Part shown: positions 11,099-19,581 of the stretch, in pieces
Layout: each line of letters opens with the position of its first letter
Position numbering within the stretch: the stretch's first letter is position 1
Source of the DNA: Pseudomonas sp. WN033
GTDB taxonomy: Bacteria; Pseudomonadota; Gammaproteobacteria; Pseudomonadales; Pseudomonadaceae
Direction of reading: 5' to 3'
Length of the DNA stretch: 64,000 nucleotides
NCBI GenBank assembly: GCA_002287035.1
Contig: NSKG01000004.1
Span: 124,001-188,000, forward strand
Made by a program: the position numbers and the translations under genes
Notes under the pieces: model-generated
The model's input: the letters and a program-made list of their open reading frames with translations, nothing else
What the model was told of the DNA's origin: nothing
Database searches by the model: none

Positions 11099-12211
11099 TC
11101 AAGGGCTGTGAAAGTCGAGCTGGTAGTTGACCGCTTGCGGACCTGGGTCAAGCATGTCGAGGGCAACATGAATCGGGGTCTGCGAGGGCATCAGGGTAAC
11201 GCCGGCCAGCTCACCAGCCAGATACTCCTCCGGACGGAACCGGCGGTTGGCCAGCTCCCGGCCCTGGCTGTCACTGAAGCTCATGCTCAGTACCGGGAAA
11301 GGCTGGGCGAAGCTGGCGCGGTTATACAGGATAACGTCGATGGCGACTGCACGGGGAAACTCCGGGTGCGGGCGTACCAACAGGTTGCTACTGCGGATCA
11401 GGCTGATATCGACCCGAGCAGGCAACTCGCAGCCGGCCAACAGGCAAGCCTGCTCGATCCAGGGACGGCTGCGGTCGTTATGAGCCAGAGCCTCGAAGTT
11501 GTAGGTGACGTACTGTCCGAGCAGGCCGAGCAAAGCAAGGACGCAGAGAGCGGTCCACAAGCCATTGTGCCGGCGACGCCGCCGCGGGCGTGGCAGGTCG
11601 TCCAGCAGTAGCGGCTCGTCATCCAGATCGTCGAGTCCCAGGTGCTCACCAAACCGAGGTTCATTGCGCTGCTCGTCATCCTCATCGGTTAAGGCAGATG
11701 GCTTATCAGCAGCGGTTGTGCGGGCGTGCTCGGGGCGGAATACGCCGTGGTCATCGCGTTCAGCCACCAGTGGCTGGAAACGTTGGCTTGCAGTCGGGGG
11801 CGAGCTGCGCTCAGAACCTGGTGCTGTGTATTCCGGCTCGGGCGTTGGAGGTGTCAGTGACTGAGTTGGGGGCTCGGGTGCCAGTTCCGGTGGTGCCGAA
11901 TGCGATGGGTTGATTTCTTCGATGATGGACTCGTCGAGCCCCAGGGCTTCCAGATCCAGTTCGTCGAGCTCAAGATCATCATGGATCAGCAGGCTGCTTT
12001 GTTGTGGCTCCCTGGTTGGTTGGGTCGGAGCGGCTGCGGGTTGTTCGGGCGTGGTTGCTGGTTGAGCCGGCTCAGCCAGTACCTTGCGGGCATCGAACAC
12101 CTTGAGGCAGGCGCCGCAGCGAACGTGTCCGGCGGCGGCATTGAGTTGCTCCTGAGACAGCCGGAAGCGGGTCTGACAATAGGGGCATTGTGTGACCAGC
12201 AACTCACTCAT
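11099..12211 (-). CDS. Zinc-ribbon and DUF3426 membrane protein
   Basis: A 370-residue protein with an N-terminal MJ0042-type zinc ribbon: CPYC near residue 9 and CGAC near 33. A long low-complexity acidic, Pro/Glu-rich linker (about 45-200) follows, then a very basic patch PRPRRRRRHN, one membrane helix (about 218-240) and a C-terminal DUF3426 domain that would be periplasmic. The function of this family is unknown. In other pseudomonads the homologue also sits between prmA and dusB. The cytosolic zinc ribbon with a periplasmic domain suggests a scaffold; that is inference. Confidence 0.88.
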   Translation of the reverse strand: MSELLVTQCPYCQTRFRLSQEQLNAAAGHVRCGACLKVFDARKVLAEPAQPATTPEQPAAAPTQPTREPQQSSLLIHDDLELDELDLEALGLDESIIEEINPSHSAPPELAPEPPTQSLTPPTPEPEYTAPGSERSSPPTASQRFQPLVAERDDHGVFRPEHARTTAADKPSALTDEDDEQRNEPRFGEHLGLDDLDDEPLLLDDLPRPRRRRRHNGLWTALCVLALLGLLGQYVTYNFEALAHNDRSRPWIEQACLLAGCELPARVDISLIRSSNLLVRPHPEFPRAVAIDVILYNRASFAQPFPVLSMSFSDSQGRELANRRFRPEEYLAGELAGVTLMPSQTPIHVALDMLDPGPQAVNYQLDFHSP

Positions 12212-12266
12212 GGGGAACGGTGCGCCTCATAGGACAGGATTGGTGACTATTGTGCCCGTTAGTGCC

Positions 12267-13154
12267 TCAAGCCGCCAAGTGGCGTACACCGCTGACCCGT
12301 ATCCAGCCGTCACGTTCCGTGACCGGATCGAGGTTGAACCAGGGGCGATAGGCCTCAAGTATCTCATCGGTCTGCTCGGCCAGGATGCCGGACAGGGCAA
12401 TGCGCCCGCCGGGTAGAACCAGGCTGGCGAGTTGCGGGGCCAGGCTGACCAGCGGCCCAGCCAGAATGTTGGCGACCAGCACTTCGGCCGGTTGGGGCGG
12501 CATGGCTTCGGGCAGGTAGAGGCTGAAGCGCGGGTCGGCAATGCCATTGCGCTGGGCGTTGTCGCGCGAGGCTTCCAGCGCCTGGGGGTCAATGTCGGTA
12601 CCGATGGCTTGGTCAGCGCCCAGCAGCAGGGCGGCGATGGCCAGAATGCCGGAGCCGCAACCGAAGTCGATCAGGGTTTTGCCGGTCAGCGGTTCGCTGT
12701 CGAGCCATTCCAGACACAGAGCTGTGGTCGGATGGGTACCGGTACCGAAAGCCAGGCCAGGATCCAGTAGCAGGTTGACAGCCTCAGGTTCAGGCGCCTG
12801 GTGCCAGCTCGGGACGATCCACAGCCGCTGGCCGAAGCGCATGGGCTGGAAATTGTCCATCCAGCTGCGTTCCCAGTCCTGGTCTTCAAGCTGCTCCAGG
12901 CTGTAATCGGGCAGTTGGCCGCCACACAGCAGGGTTAGATGGCTGATCAGCGTGTCAGGGTCGGTATCGGCTTCGAACAGGGCCAGCAGATGGGTGTTGG
13001 ACCACAGCGGTGTGGTGCCCAGATCCGGCTCGAAAATCGGTTGATCCTCGGCATCCATGAAGGTCACGGATACTGCGCCGAGTTCAAGCAGGCGATCTTC
13101 CAGGTCGGAGGCCTGATCGGGAGAGATAGCAAGACGTAGTTGCAGCCAGGACAT
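12267..13154 (-). CDS. prmA: Ribosomal protein L11 methyltransferase
   Basis: Trimethylates lysines of ribosomal protein L11. N-terminal L11-recognition domain, then a Rossmann fold with SAM motif [18 protein letters not shown] near residues 160-180 and the catalytic-loop motif [21 protein letters not shown] is the family signature. I chose ATG at 13154 (295 aa), which has a GGA 6 bases upstream; ATG at 13160 is possible. An intrinsic terminator ends only about 9 bases before the start. Confidence 0.94.
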   Translation of the reverse strand: MSWLQLRLAISPDQASDLEDRLLELGAVSVTFMDAEDQPIFEPDLGTTPLWSNTHLLALFEADTDPDTLISHLTLLCGGQLPDYSLEQLEDQDWERSWMDNFQPMRFGQRLWIVPSWHQAPEPEAVNLLLDPGLAFGTGTHPTTALCLEWLDSEPLTGKTLIDFGCGSGILAIAALLLGADQAIGTDIDPQALEASRDNAQRNGIADPRFSLYLPEAMPPQPAEVLVANILAGPLVSLAPQLASLVLPGGRIALSGILAEQTDEILEAYRPWFNLDPVTERDGWIRVSGVRHLAA

Positions 13155-13162
13155 GGGCATTC

Positions 13163-13194
13163 CAAATAAAAGAAGCCCGGGCAGGCCCGGGCTT
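13163..13194 (-). terminator. Intrinsic terminator of accBC, immediately before prmA
   Basis: On the minus strand AAGCCCGGG-CCTG-CCCGGGCTT forms a 9-bp GC-rich stem with a 4-base loop, followed by the T-rich stretch CTTTTATTT. This is a textbook Rho-independent terminator. It lies 60-95 bases past the accC stop and ends about 9 bases before the prmA ATG. Confidence 0.82.
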
Positions 13195-13208
13195 TGAGGC
13201 TTGTGGCC

Positions 13209-13240
13209 GAAGACTGGAGCTGTTTGAGGCTCCCGTCTTC
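13209..13240 (-). terminator. Second hairpin in the accC 3' region
   Basis: GAAGACTGGAGC and GCTCCCGTCTTC pair over 11 of 12 positions around an 8-base loop. It lies between the accC stop and the main terminator, giving tandem hairpins. No T-run follows, so it may protect or fold the transcript rather than terminate. Confidence 0.4.
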
Positions 13241-13255
13241 AGCGTTGGTCGGATT

Positions 13256-14599
13256 TTATTTCAAACCCAGTTTGTGTTCCAGATAGTGAATGTTCACGCC
13301 GCCCTTGCAGAACCCTGGGTCGCGGACCAGTTCACGGTGCAGCTCGGTGTTGGTCTTGATGCCGTCCACCACCAACTCGTCGATGGCGTTGCGCATCCGG
13401 GCCAGAGCCTCGTCGCGGGTTGCGCCATAAGTGATCAGCTTGCCGACCAGCGAGTCGTAGTTCGGCGGTACCTTGTAGCCGCTGTACAGGTGCGAGTCGA
13501 CCCGCACGCCGTTGCCGCCGGGGGCATGGAAGAATGTCACTGTACCAGGGCTGGGCATGAAGGTTTTCGGATCTTCGGCGTTGATCCGGCACTCGATGGC
13601 ATGTCCAAAGACCTTTACCTGGTCCTGAGTGATGCTCAGCTTGTTGCCGGCGGCGACCAGAATCTGCTCCTTGACGATATCGATCCCAGTAACCATTTCC
13701 GAAACCGGGTGTTCTACCTGGACGCGGGTGTTCATCTCGATGAAGTAGAAACGACCGTCTTCATAGAGGAACTCGAAGGTGCCGGCGCCACGGTAGCCAA
13801 GATCGATACAGGCCTTGACGCAGCGGGCCTGGACTTCGGTCCGGGCCTTCTCGTCGATGCCTGGAGCAGGGGCTTCTTCGATGATTTTCTGGTGTCGACG
13901 TTGCAGCGAGCAGTCACGATCTCCCAGGTGAACGGCGTTGCCCTGGCCATCGGAAAGCACCTGGACTTCAACGTGGCGCGGGTTGGTCAGGAATTTTTCC
14001 AGATACACCATCGGGTTGCCGAAAGCGGCACCGGCTTCGGTACGGGTCAGGCGGATCGACTTGAGCAAATCCTCTTCCTGGTGCACCACGCGCATGCCGC
14101 GCCCGCCACCACCACCGGCGGCCTTGATGATCACCGGATAGCCGACCTGGCGGCCGATTTCCAGACAGCGCTGGTCATCGTCTTCCGGCAGAGGACCGTC
14201 AGAGCCCGGCACCGTTGGAACACCGGCCTTCTTCATGGCTTCGATCGCCGAGACCTTGTCGCCCATCAAGCGAATCACTTCGGCGCTGGGGCCAATGAAG
14301 GTGAAGCCGGAGCGCTCGACCTGCTCGGCGAAGTCGGCACGTTCGGCCAGGAAACCATAGCCGGGGTGAATGCCGTCGGCACCGGTGACTTCGGCGGCGC
14401 TGATGATCGCAGGGATGTTCAGGTAGGACTCAGTGGCATTGGCTGGGCCGATACAGACGGTTTCGTCGGCCAGTGCCAGGTGCATGAGTTCACGGTCAGC
14501 CGTGGAGTGCACGGCTACAGTTTTCAACCCCAGTTCCTTGCAGGCACGAATCACGCGCAGGGCAATTTCACCGCGGTTGGCAATCAGGACTTTTTGCAT
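13256..14599 (-). CDS. accC: Acetyl-CoA carboxylase, biotin carboxylase subunit
   Basis: ATP-dependent carboxylation of biotin on AccB, the first half-reaction of malonyl-CoA synthesis. 447 residues. N-terminal biotin carboxylase domain ([18 protein letters not shown]), ATP-grasp domain with [14 protein letters not shown] near residues 159-172, and the active-site signature [17 protein letters not shown] near 287-303. It is 19 bases downstream of accB, the usual accBC operon. Confidence 0.98.
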   Translation of the reverse strand: MQKVLIANRGEIALRVIRACKELGLKTVAVHSTADRELMHLALADETVCIGPANATESYLNIPAIISAAEVTGADGIHPGYGFLAERADFAEQVERSGFTFIGPSAEVIRLMGDKVSAIEAMKKAGVPTVPGSDGPLPEDDDQRCLEIGRQVGYPVIIKAAGGGGGRGMRVVHQEEDLLKSIRLTRTEAGAAFGNPMVYLEKFLTNPRHVEVQVLSDGQGNAVHLGDRDCSLQRRHQKIIEEAPAPGIDEKARTEVQARCVKACIDLGYRGAGTFEFLYEDGRFYFIEMNTRVQVEHPVSEMVTGIDIVKEQILVAAGNKLSITQDQVKVFGHAIECRINAEDPKTFMPSPGTVTFFHAPGGNGVRVDSHLYSGYKVPPNYDSLVGKLITYGATRDEALARMRNAIDELVVDGIKTNTELHRELVRDPGFCKGGVNIHYLEHKLGLK

Positions 14600-14618
14600 C
14601 GCAGCCTCCGGTTTGGGC

Positions 14619-15077
14619 TCAGGCGATGCTGAACAGGGGTTGATCGAATTCCACCGGCTGACCGTTATCGACCAGGATGGCCTGGATCACGCCGCTCTTG
14701 TCGGCTTCGATGTGGTTCATCATCTTCATGGCTTCAACGATGCAGAGGACATCGCCTGCCTTGACGGTCTGGCCAACTTCGGCGAAGGACGGTGCCGACG
14801 GCGAGGGCGAGCGGTAGAAGGTGCCGACCATCGGCGAGCGAACCAGGTGGCCACTGGGCTCGGCGGCTGCGGCTTCGGCAGCAGGGGCTGCAACGGGAGC
14901 AGCCGGGGCGGCGGCTACCGGCGCCGGAGCCGGCGGAGCGTAGAACTGCTGGGGGGCGGCAAGCTGTTTGCTGTGGCGGCTGATACGGACCGATTCCTCA
15001 CCCTCGTGAATTTCCAGTTCGTCGATGCCGGACTCTTCCAGAAGTTCGATCAGTTTCTTGACTTTGCGGATATCCAT
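14619..15077 (-). CDS. accB: Biotin carboxyl carrier protein of acetyl-CoA carboxylase
   Basis: Carries biotin between the carboxylase and carboxyltransferase of acetyl-CoA carboxylase. 152 residues from ATG at 15077 ([16 protein letters not shown]), the family start; the in-frame extension to 15134 overlaps the aroQ end and lacks homology. An Ala/Pro-rich flexible linker (about 45-75) separates the N-terminal segment from the biotinyl domain. The biotin motif [15 protein letters not shown] is present, with the acceptor Lys near residue 118. Confidence 0.97.
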   Translation of the reverse strand: MDIRKVKKLIELLEESGIDELEIHEGEESVRISRHSKQLAAPQQFYAPPAPAPVAAAPAAPVAAPAAEAAAAEPSGHLVRSPMVGTFYRSPSPSAPSFAEVGQTVKAGDVLCIVEAMKMMNHIEADKSGVIQAILVDNGQPVEFDQPLFSIA

Positions 15078-15117
15078 TGGTGCTTGCACTCCAGAGCTGT
15101 AGGGTGGCGTAGATTGT

Positions 15118-15564
15118 TCAGTTACGTTGTTCAATGTTGTGTATTGCCGCTTCCAGGGCCAGTTCGTACCCTTGGGCGCCGAGCCCGCAAATCACGCCCT
15201 CGGCAACATCCGAGAAGTACGAGTGATGGCGGAACGCTTCGCGTTTATACACGTTGGATAAATGCACTTCGATGAATGGGATGCTCACAGCCAGCAATGC
15301 GTCACGTATTGCCACGCTGGTATGTGTAAAAGCAGCCGGATTGATGATGATGAAGTCGATGGCTTCATCGCGTGCGGCATGAATGCGCTCGATCAGTTCG
15401 TGTTCGGCGTTGCTTTGCAGGCTCAGCAGGTGGTGGCCAAGCGTGGTGGCGCGTTCGCGCAGGCGCTGGTTGATCTGCTCCAGTGTGGTTGCGCCGTAGA
15501 CGCCCGGTTCACGGGTGCCGAGCAAATTCAGGTTGGGGCCGTGCAGGACCAAAATGCTAGCCAT
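15118..15564 (-). CDS. aroQ: Type II 3-dehydroquinate dehydratase
   Basis: Dehydrates 3-dehydroquinate in the shikimate pathway. 148 residues, typical for the dodecameric type II enzyme. N-terminal signature [20 protein letters not shown], including the lid Arg and Tyr, [14 protein letters not shown] with the active-site region, and [17 protein letters not shown]. It precedes accB by about 40 bases in the conserved aroQ-accB-accC order. Confidence 0.97.
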   Translation of the reverse strand: MASILVLHGPNLNLLGTREPGVYGATTLEQINQRLRERATTLGHHLLSLQSNAEHELIERIHAARDEAIDFIIINPAAFTHTSVAIRDALLAVSIPFIEVHLSNVYKREAFRHHSYFSDVAEGVICGLGAQGYELALEAAIHNIEQRN

Positions 15565-15669
15565 TGTTGTTGTTCCATGAATGGCGACAGAGATGACCCG
15601 TGGGTCAGTTATGGGCTGGAGTTTGCCGGAATCCTGGCGCGCTGTCCAGAATCAGTCGATTGCCATCAG

Positions 15670-15691
15670 ATGCCCGCATGATGCCCGCATG
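15670..15691. repeat. Two tandem copies of an 11-bp repeat
   Basis: ATGCCCGCATG occurs twice head to tail with no spacer, between the dsbD stop and the aroQ start. It could be a small slippage product or a tandem binding site upstream of aroQ; nothing in the sequence decides. Confidence 0.5.
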
Positions 15692-15702
15692 TACGCCGAA
15701 AA

Positions 15703-17505
15703 TTATCCTTGCGGGATGGCGCTCAGGCGGCTGGTGAAGGTCTCGAGATCGACCTCGCCCTGCAGGCGCAGGGCACGCAGTTCCTGTCCTGCGGGGTCAT
15801 AGAACAGAAACGCCGGCGGGCCGAACAGTTGCTGCTGGCTGAGCCATTGGCGCTGGTCGGCGCTGTTGCTGGTCAGGTCGAGCTTGATGCGGGCAAAGCC
15901 CTCCAGTTGCTGGCGCACCTGGGGTTGATTGAGGACCTGGCGTTCGATGATCTTGCAACTGATGCACCAGTCGGCGTACAGCTCGATGACGGCTGGGCGG
16001 TTCAGGGCTTTGGCCTGGGCCAGTTCGCGAGTGATACCGGCCTGGTCATCGACCAGGGTAAAAAAGCCGCTGTTATTGCTGCCGGCGGGGGCAGCGCTGC
16101 CAGTCAGTGGTGCCAGTGGACGTAGCGGGTCGTTGCCGCCGGCCAGTGCGCCGAATAGCGCAGCCGCAGCGTATACCGCCGCCAGCAGTGACAGGGTCTG
16201 GGCGATGCGTCCACCAGCGCCATGCGGCATGCGATCGAACAGGCCCAGACGCACCGCCAAGCCAGCGGCCAGAGCAGCCCACAACGCCAGGCTCAGGGGG
16301 CCGGGTATGACTCGCTCCAGTAGCCAGATGGCGACACCGAGCAAGCCGAAGCCAAAGATATGTTTGACCGTGACCAGCCAGGGGCCGGAGCGGGGTAGCA
16401 GGGCGCTGCCGAAAATCGCCACCAGCAGCAGCGGCAGGCCCATGCCCAGAGCCAAAGCGAACAAGCTGGCGGCGCCGCCCACGGCATCGCCGGTCGCGCT
16501 GATGTAGACCAGGGCGCCGGCCAGGGGCGCGGAGATGCATGGTGACACTACCAGGGTCGACAGCACGCCCAGCAGGGCTGCGCCAGTTAGCGAGCCACCG
16601 CGGGTGCGGCTGCCCAGGCGTTCCAGTGGTTCACGCACCATGGCTGGCAGGCGCAGCTCGAATACCCCGAACATGGCCAGCGCGAACAGGCTGAAGAACG
16701 CGGCGAAAGTGCCCAGAACCCAGGCCGACTGCAATCGCGCCTGAATGTTCAGCGCCGCGCCGAACAGCCCGATCAGGGCGCCGATCAGGGCAAAGCTGAT
16801 GGCCATGGCCAGTACATAACTGAGCGCCAGGGCGCAGGCGCGAAACCGATCGATATCCTGGCGGCCGAGCACCAGGCTGGACAGAATCGGCAGCATGGGT
16901 AGGACACAGGGGGTGAAGGTCAGCCCCAGTCCGGCGAGGAAGAACAGCAGCAGTGCCCAACCCAGTTGCTGGTTGTCGAGCAGGCCCTGAAAGACGCCGG
17001 AACCGGCGGCTGGCAGAGTAGGTTCTGCTCCTGCTCCAGGCAGATCCAGCAGTACGGTTTCCGGTGGGTAGCACAGGCCGGCGTCGGCGCAGCCCTGGAA
17101 GTCAACCCGCAGTTGCCGGCCCGGTTGGGTGCCGGCGCTCAGCCGCAGTTCGACCTGCAACTGGTTGTAGTAGACCTCGACATCACCAAAGAACTCGTCG
17201 GTCTTGTGCATGCCGTCGGGCAGCAGGACCTGCTGGATCGACTGGCTGCCGCCCTGGAGCTGGAAATCCAGCCGGTGACGGTAGAGATAGTATTCGGGCG
17301 CGATTTCAAAGATGAGTACTATGTGCTCGGCGTCGGCTTCGACAATACCCGGGCGGAAAGCTTCATGGACTGGCAGGAAGTTGGCCTGACCGCCGCTGCC
17401 ATCAAGCAGCCCGAGCGCGCCTGTACTGCTCTGGCTGAAGGGGTTGGCTTGGGCCAGACCGGCGAAGGTCAGCCAGCAAATCAGTAGAAGGCGTAACAAC
17501 TGCAT
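15703..17505 (-). CDS. dsbD: Thiol:disulfide interchange protein DsbD
   Basis: Inner-membrane reductase that carries electrons from cytosolic thioredoxin to periplasmic DsbC, DsbG and CcmG. 600 residues from ATG at 17505, which begins a clear signal peptide (QLLRLLLICWLTFAGLAQA). The N-terminal alpha domain has the redox pair in QGCADAGLCYPPET. The membrane core has TFTPCVLPMLPIL and VSPCISAPLAG, with the two membrane cysteines. The C-terminal gamma domain has the thioredoxin-like motif YADWCISCK. In P. aeruginosa it also neighbours aroQ (dipZ). Confidence 0.95.
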   Translation of the reverse strand: MQLLRLLLICWLTFAGLAQANPFSQSSTGALGLLDGSGGQANFLPVHEAFRPGIVEADAEHIVLIFEIAPEYYLYRHRLDFQLQGGSQSIQQVLLPDGMHKTDEFFGDVEVYYNQLQVELRLSAGTQPGRQLRVDFQGCADAGLCYPPETVLLDLPGAGAEPTLPAAGSGVFQGLLDNQQLGWALLLFFLAGLGLTFTPCVLPMLPILSSLVLGRQDIDRFRACALALSYVLAMAISFALIGALIGLFGAALNIQARLQSAWVLGTFAAFFSLFALAMFGVFELRLPAMVREPLERLGSRTRGGSLTGAALLGVLSTLVVSPCISAPLAGALVYISATGDAVGGAASLFALALGMGLPLLLVAIFGSALLPRSGPWLVTVKHIFGFGLLGVAIWLLERVIPGPLSLALWAALAAGLAVRLGLFDRMPHGAGGRIAQTLSLLAAVYAAAALFGALAGGNDPLRPLAPLTGSAAPAGSNNSGFFTLVDDQAGITRELAQAKALNRPAVIELYADWCISCKIIERQVLNQPQVRQQLEGFARIKLDLTSNSADQRQWLSQQQLFGPPAFLFYDPAGQELRALRLQGEVDLETFTSRLSAIPQG

Positions 17506-17532
17506 GGGGTATCCGAGTTTTGAGTTGTTGCC

Positions 17533-17561
17533 ATCATATCGAGTTGCGCAGGCTGTGCCGA
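17533..17561 (-). promoter_or_regulatory. Candidate promoter of dsbD
   Basis: On the minus strand TCGGCA and TATGAT lie 17 bases apart, with the -10 element about 28 bases upstream of the dsbD ATG. The matches are 4/6 and 5/6. Located in the divergent dsbD/DUF2333 gap. Confidence 0.4.
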
Positions 17562-17676
17562 GAGGCAATCTGTCCCAGGCTGTTTCCTGACCCCACGCAG
17601 TGGATGAGAAGTGTGGAGAACGGCAGCAGGTTCTGGGAGGTGATATCCTGTTGCCTGACAACAAGGGAGAGTGGTG

Positions 17677-18669
17677 ATGAAATTTGCCAAGCGTTCCATG
17701 CAGGACGCCAATGAGCGTCTTGGAGACAGTCTGGAGTCTGCGCGGGTCTGGCTGGGCGGGCCGATGATCAGCAAGCTGCTGGGACTCACGGTATTGGCCT
17801 ATGTGCTGCTGTGCTTGCTGCTGGGCTGGTATTGGAGTCGTGAGCCGGATCTGGAGCCGTTGGTCACTGCGCGAGAGCAGCGGGTGGACGGTGAGTTGAC
17901 CGTGCAGACCTTGCAGGCGGTGATGACAACGCTGCTGGACAAACCTGGCGGCTTCATCAGCAACGACATCATGCCGCCCGGATTGATGATGGACAATATG
18001 CCGAACTGGGAGTTTGGCGTGCTGGTGCAGGTGCGCGACATGACCCGGGCACTGCGCCGTGATATGGCCCGCTCTCAGTCACAATCGGCTGAAGACCGTG
18101 ATTTGGCACGGGCCGAGCCGCGCTTTCATTTTGACAACAAGAGCTGGGCCATGCCCGCCAGTGAAAGTGAGTACCGTGACGGGCTGCGCGCACTGGCCAG
18201 CTATCAGCAACGTCTGCAACAGGGCGATGCGGCCTTTTATCCCCGAGCCGACAGTCTGGCCAGTTGGCTAGGTGATGTCAGCACCCGGCTCGGTTCGCTG
18301 TCGCAGCGACTGTCGGCCAGTGTCGGTCGCGAACCTTTGAGCGATAGTGGGCGCGCGCGTGAGCGTACACCCTGGACCCAGATCGACGATGTGTTCTATG
18401 AGGCGCGGGGCACCGCCTGGGCATTGGTTCACCTGTTGCGGGCGGTGGAACAGGACTATGCCGAGGTGCTCGGCAAAAAGAATGCCCAGGTCAGCCTGCA
18501 GCAGATCATTCGCGATTTGGAGGCGACCCAGGCGCCGCTATGGAGCCCTATGGTGCTCAACGGTAGCGGCTTCGGGGTGCTGGCCAACCATTCGCTGGTC
18601 ATGGCCAATTACCTGTCGCGGGCCAATGCTGCGCTTATCGATCTGCGTCGTCTGTTGGAGCAGGGCTGA
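17677..18669 (+). CDS. DUF2333 family membrane protein
   Basis: 330-residue protein of a family common in pseudomonads and of unknown function. One membrane helix near residues 32-52 is followed by a large soluble, probably periplasmic domain rich in Leu and Arg with predicted helices. The start at 17677 has AGGGAGAG 5-6 bases upstream; a GTG at 17671 is less well placed. It begins a tight plus-strand cluster with the Nudix, SUI1 and MATE genes. Confidence 0.87.
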   Translation: MKFAKRSMQDANERLGDSLESARVWLGGPMISKLLGLTVLAYVLLCLLLGWYWSREPDLEPLVTAREQRVDGELTVQTLQAVMTTLLDKPGGFISNDIMPPGLMMDNMPNWEFGVLVQVRDMTRALRRDMARSQSQSAEDRDLARAEPRFHFDNKSWAMPASESEYRDGLRALASYQQRLQQGDAAFYPRADSLASWLGDVSTRLGSLSQRLSASVGREPLSDSGRARERTPWTQIDDVFYEARGTAWALVHLLRAVEQDYAEVLGKKNAQVSLQQIIRDLEATQAPLWSPMVLNGSGFGVLANHSLVMANYLSRANAALIDLRRLLEQG

Positions 18670-18671
18670 GC

Positions 18672-19208
18672 GTGGATAGTCGGAAAATCGATGCCTATCT
18701 GGCCCGCTCGGCGGCTGAGCAGGTACTCAGTGTCGATGAGCAGGATCAGTCGCTGGCGCAGGTCAGTCGGGCTCAGGTTCAGGCAGAACGACTGATTACC
18801 CGCTGTACCTATATCTTCGTGTTCAATGTGGCCGGGCAGTTGTGTTTGCATCAGCGCACCCTGCACAAGCGGCTCTATCCGGGGTACTGGGATGTCGCCG
18901 CTGGTGGTCTGGTGGCTGCCGGGGAAAGTTATCTTGAAGGTGCCCGGCGTGAACTGGCTGAGGAGCTGGGGGTGGCCGGGGTCGATTTGCACAGCCATGG
19001 GCGGTTTTTCTACGATGCCCCGGAAAGCCGGTTGTGGGGTGCGGTGTTCAGTTGTCGCTGGGATGGCCCGATTGAAATGCAGCCGGAAGAGGTGCTGGCG
19101 GTGCGCTGGATTGATCTGGACACCGACTGGCGCCAGGCTGATGAACGTTATACCCCGGACTCGTTGCTGGCCCTGGAGCGCTGGCGGGCCGGGCAGTTGC
19201 TGGAATGA
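18672..19208 (+). CDS. Nudix hydrolase (YfcD-like)
   Basis: Nudix enzyme predicted to hydrolyse a nucleoside diphosphate derivative; substrate unknown. The Nudix box runs GGLVAAGESYLEGARRELAE, continuing ELGV, with the catalytic REL-x-EE pattern near residues 76-100. The GTG start at 18672 is 2 bases after the preceding stop, so coupling is likely. The overall architecture (N-terminal extension, TRCTYIFVFN strand) matches the YfcD group, which resembles isopentenyl-diphosphate isomerase in fold. Confidence 0.88.
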   Translation: MDSRKIDAYLARSAAEQVLSVDEQDQSLAQVSRAQVQAERLITRCTYIFVFNVAGQLCLHQRTLHKRLYPGYWDVAAGGLVAAGESYLEGARRELAEELGVAGVDLHSHGRFFYDAPESRLWGAVFSCRWDGPIEMQPEEVLAVRWIDLDTDWRQADERYTPDSLLALERWRAGQLLE

Positions 19209-19212
19209 ATAG

Positions 19213-19581
19213 ATGAAAAAAGCCAAAGGACTCGAGGCCCTCGGTGGCCTGGTGTACTCAACCGATGCTGGGCGCATGTGTCCTGACTGTCGCCAGCCGG
19301 CCGAACAGTGCTGCTGCGGCCAGGCCGAGATGCCTACGGGAGATGGGGTGGTGCGGGTGCGGCGCGAAACCAAGGGCCGTGGTGGCAAGACCGTGACCAC
19401 GGTCAGTGGTGTCTTGTTGGCTGGCGATGAGCTGAAGACGTTGGCCAAGCGTCTGAAAAACCGCTGTGGCTGTGGTGGCGCGCTCAAGGATGGCGTGATC
19501 GAGATTCAGGGCGACAAGGCCGAGCTGGTCTGCGAACTGCTGACAGCCGAAGGCTTCAAGGTCAAGCGCGCCGGCGGCTGA
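19213..19581 (+). CDS. SUI1/YciH family translation factor
   Basis: 122-residue member of the SUI1/eIF1 family (YciH), which in bacteria is thought to influence start-codon fidelity. The N-terminus has a Cys cluster (CPDCRQPAEQCCCG) that could bind metal. The C-terminal SUI1 fold includes KGRGGKTVTTVSGV, LKTLAKRLKNRCGCGGALKDG and IEIQGDK. It lies 4 bases after the Nudix stop, and its own stop overlaps the MATE start (TGATG). Confidence 0.93.
   Translation: MKKAKGLEALGGLVYSTDAGRMCPDCRQPAEQCCCGQAEMPTGDGVVRVRRETKGRGGKTVTTVSGVLLAGDELKTLAKRLKNRCGCGGALKDGVIEIQGDKAELVCELLTAEGFKVKRAGG

Noticed and set aside
13274-14632. Long open frame (452 codons) on the plus strand across accC
   Set aside because: It is the mirror of the accC codon pattern in GC-rich DNA; accC on the minus strand has full family motifs, and the antisense translation has none.
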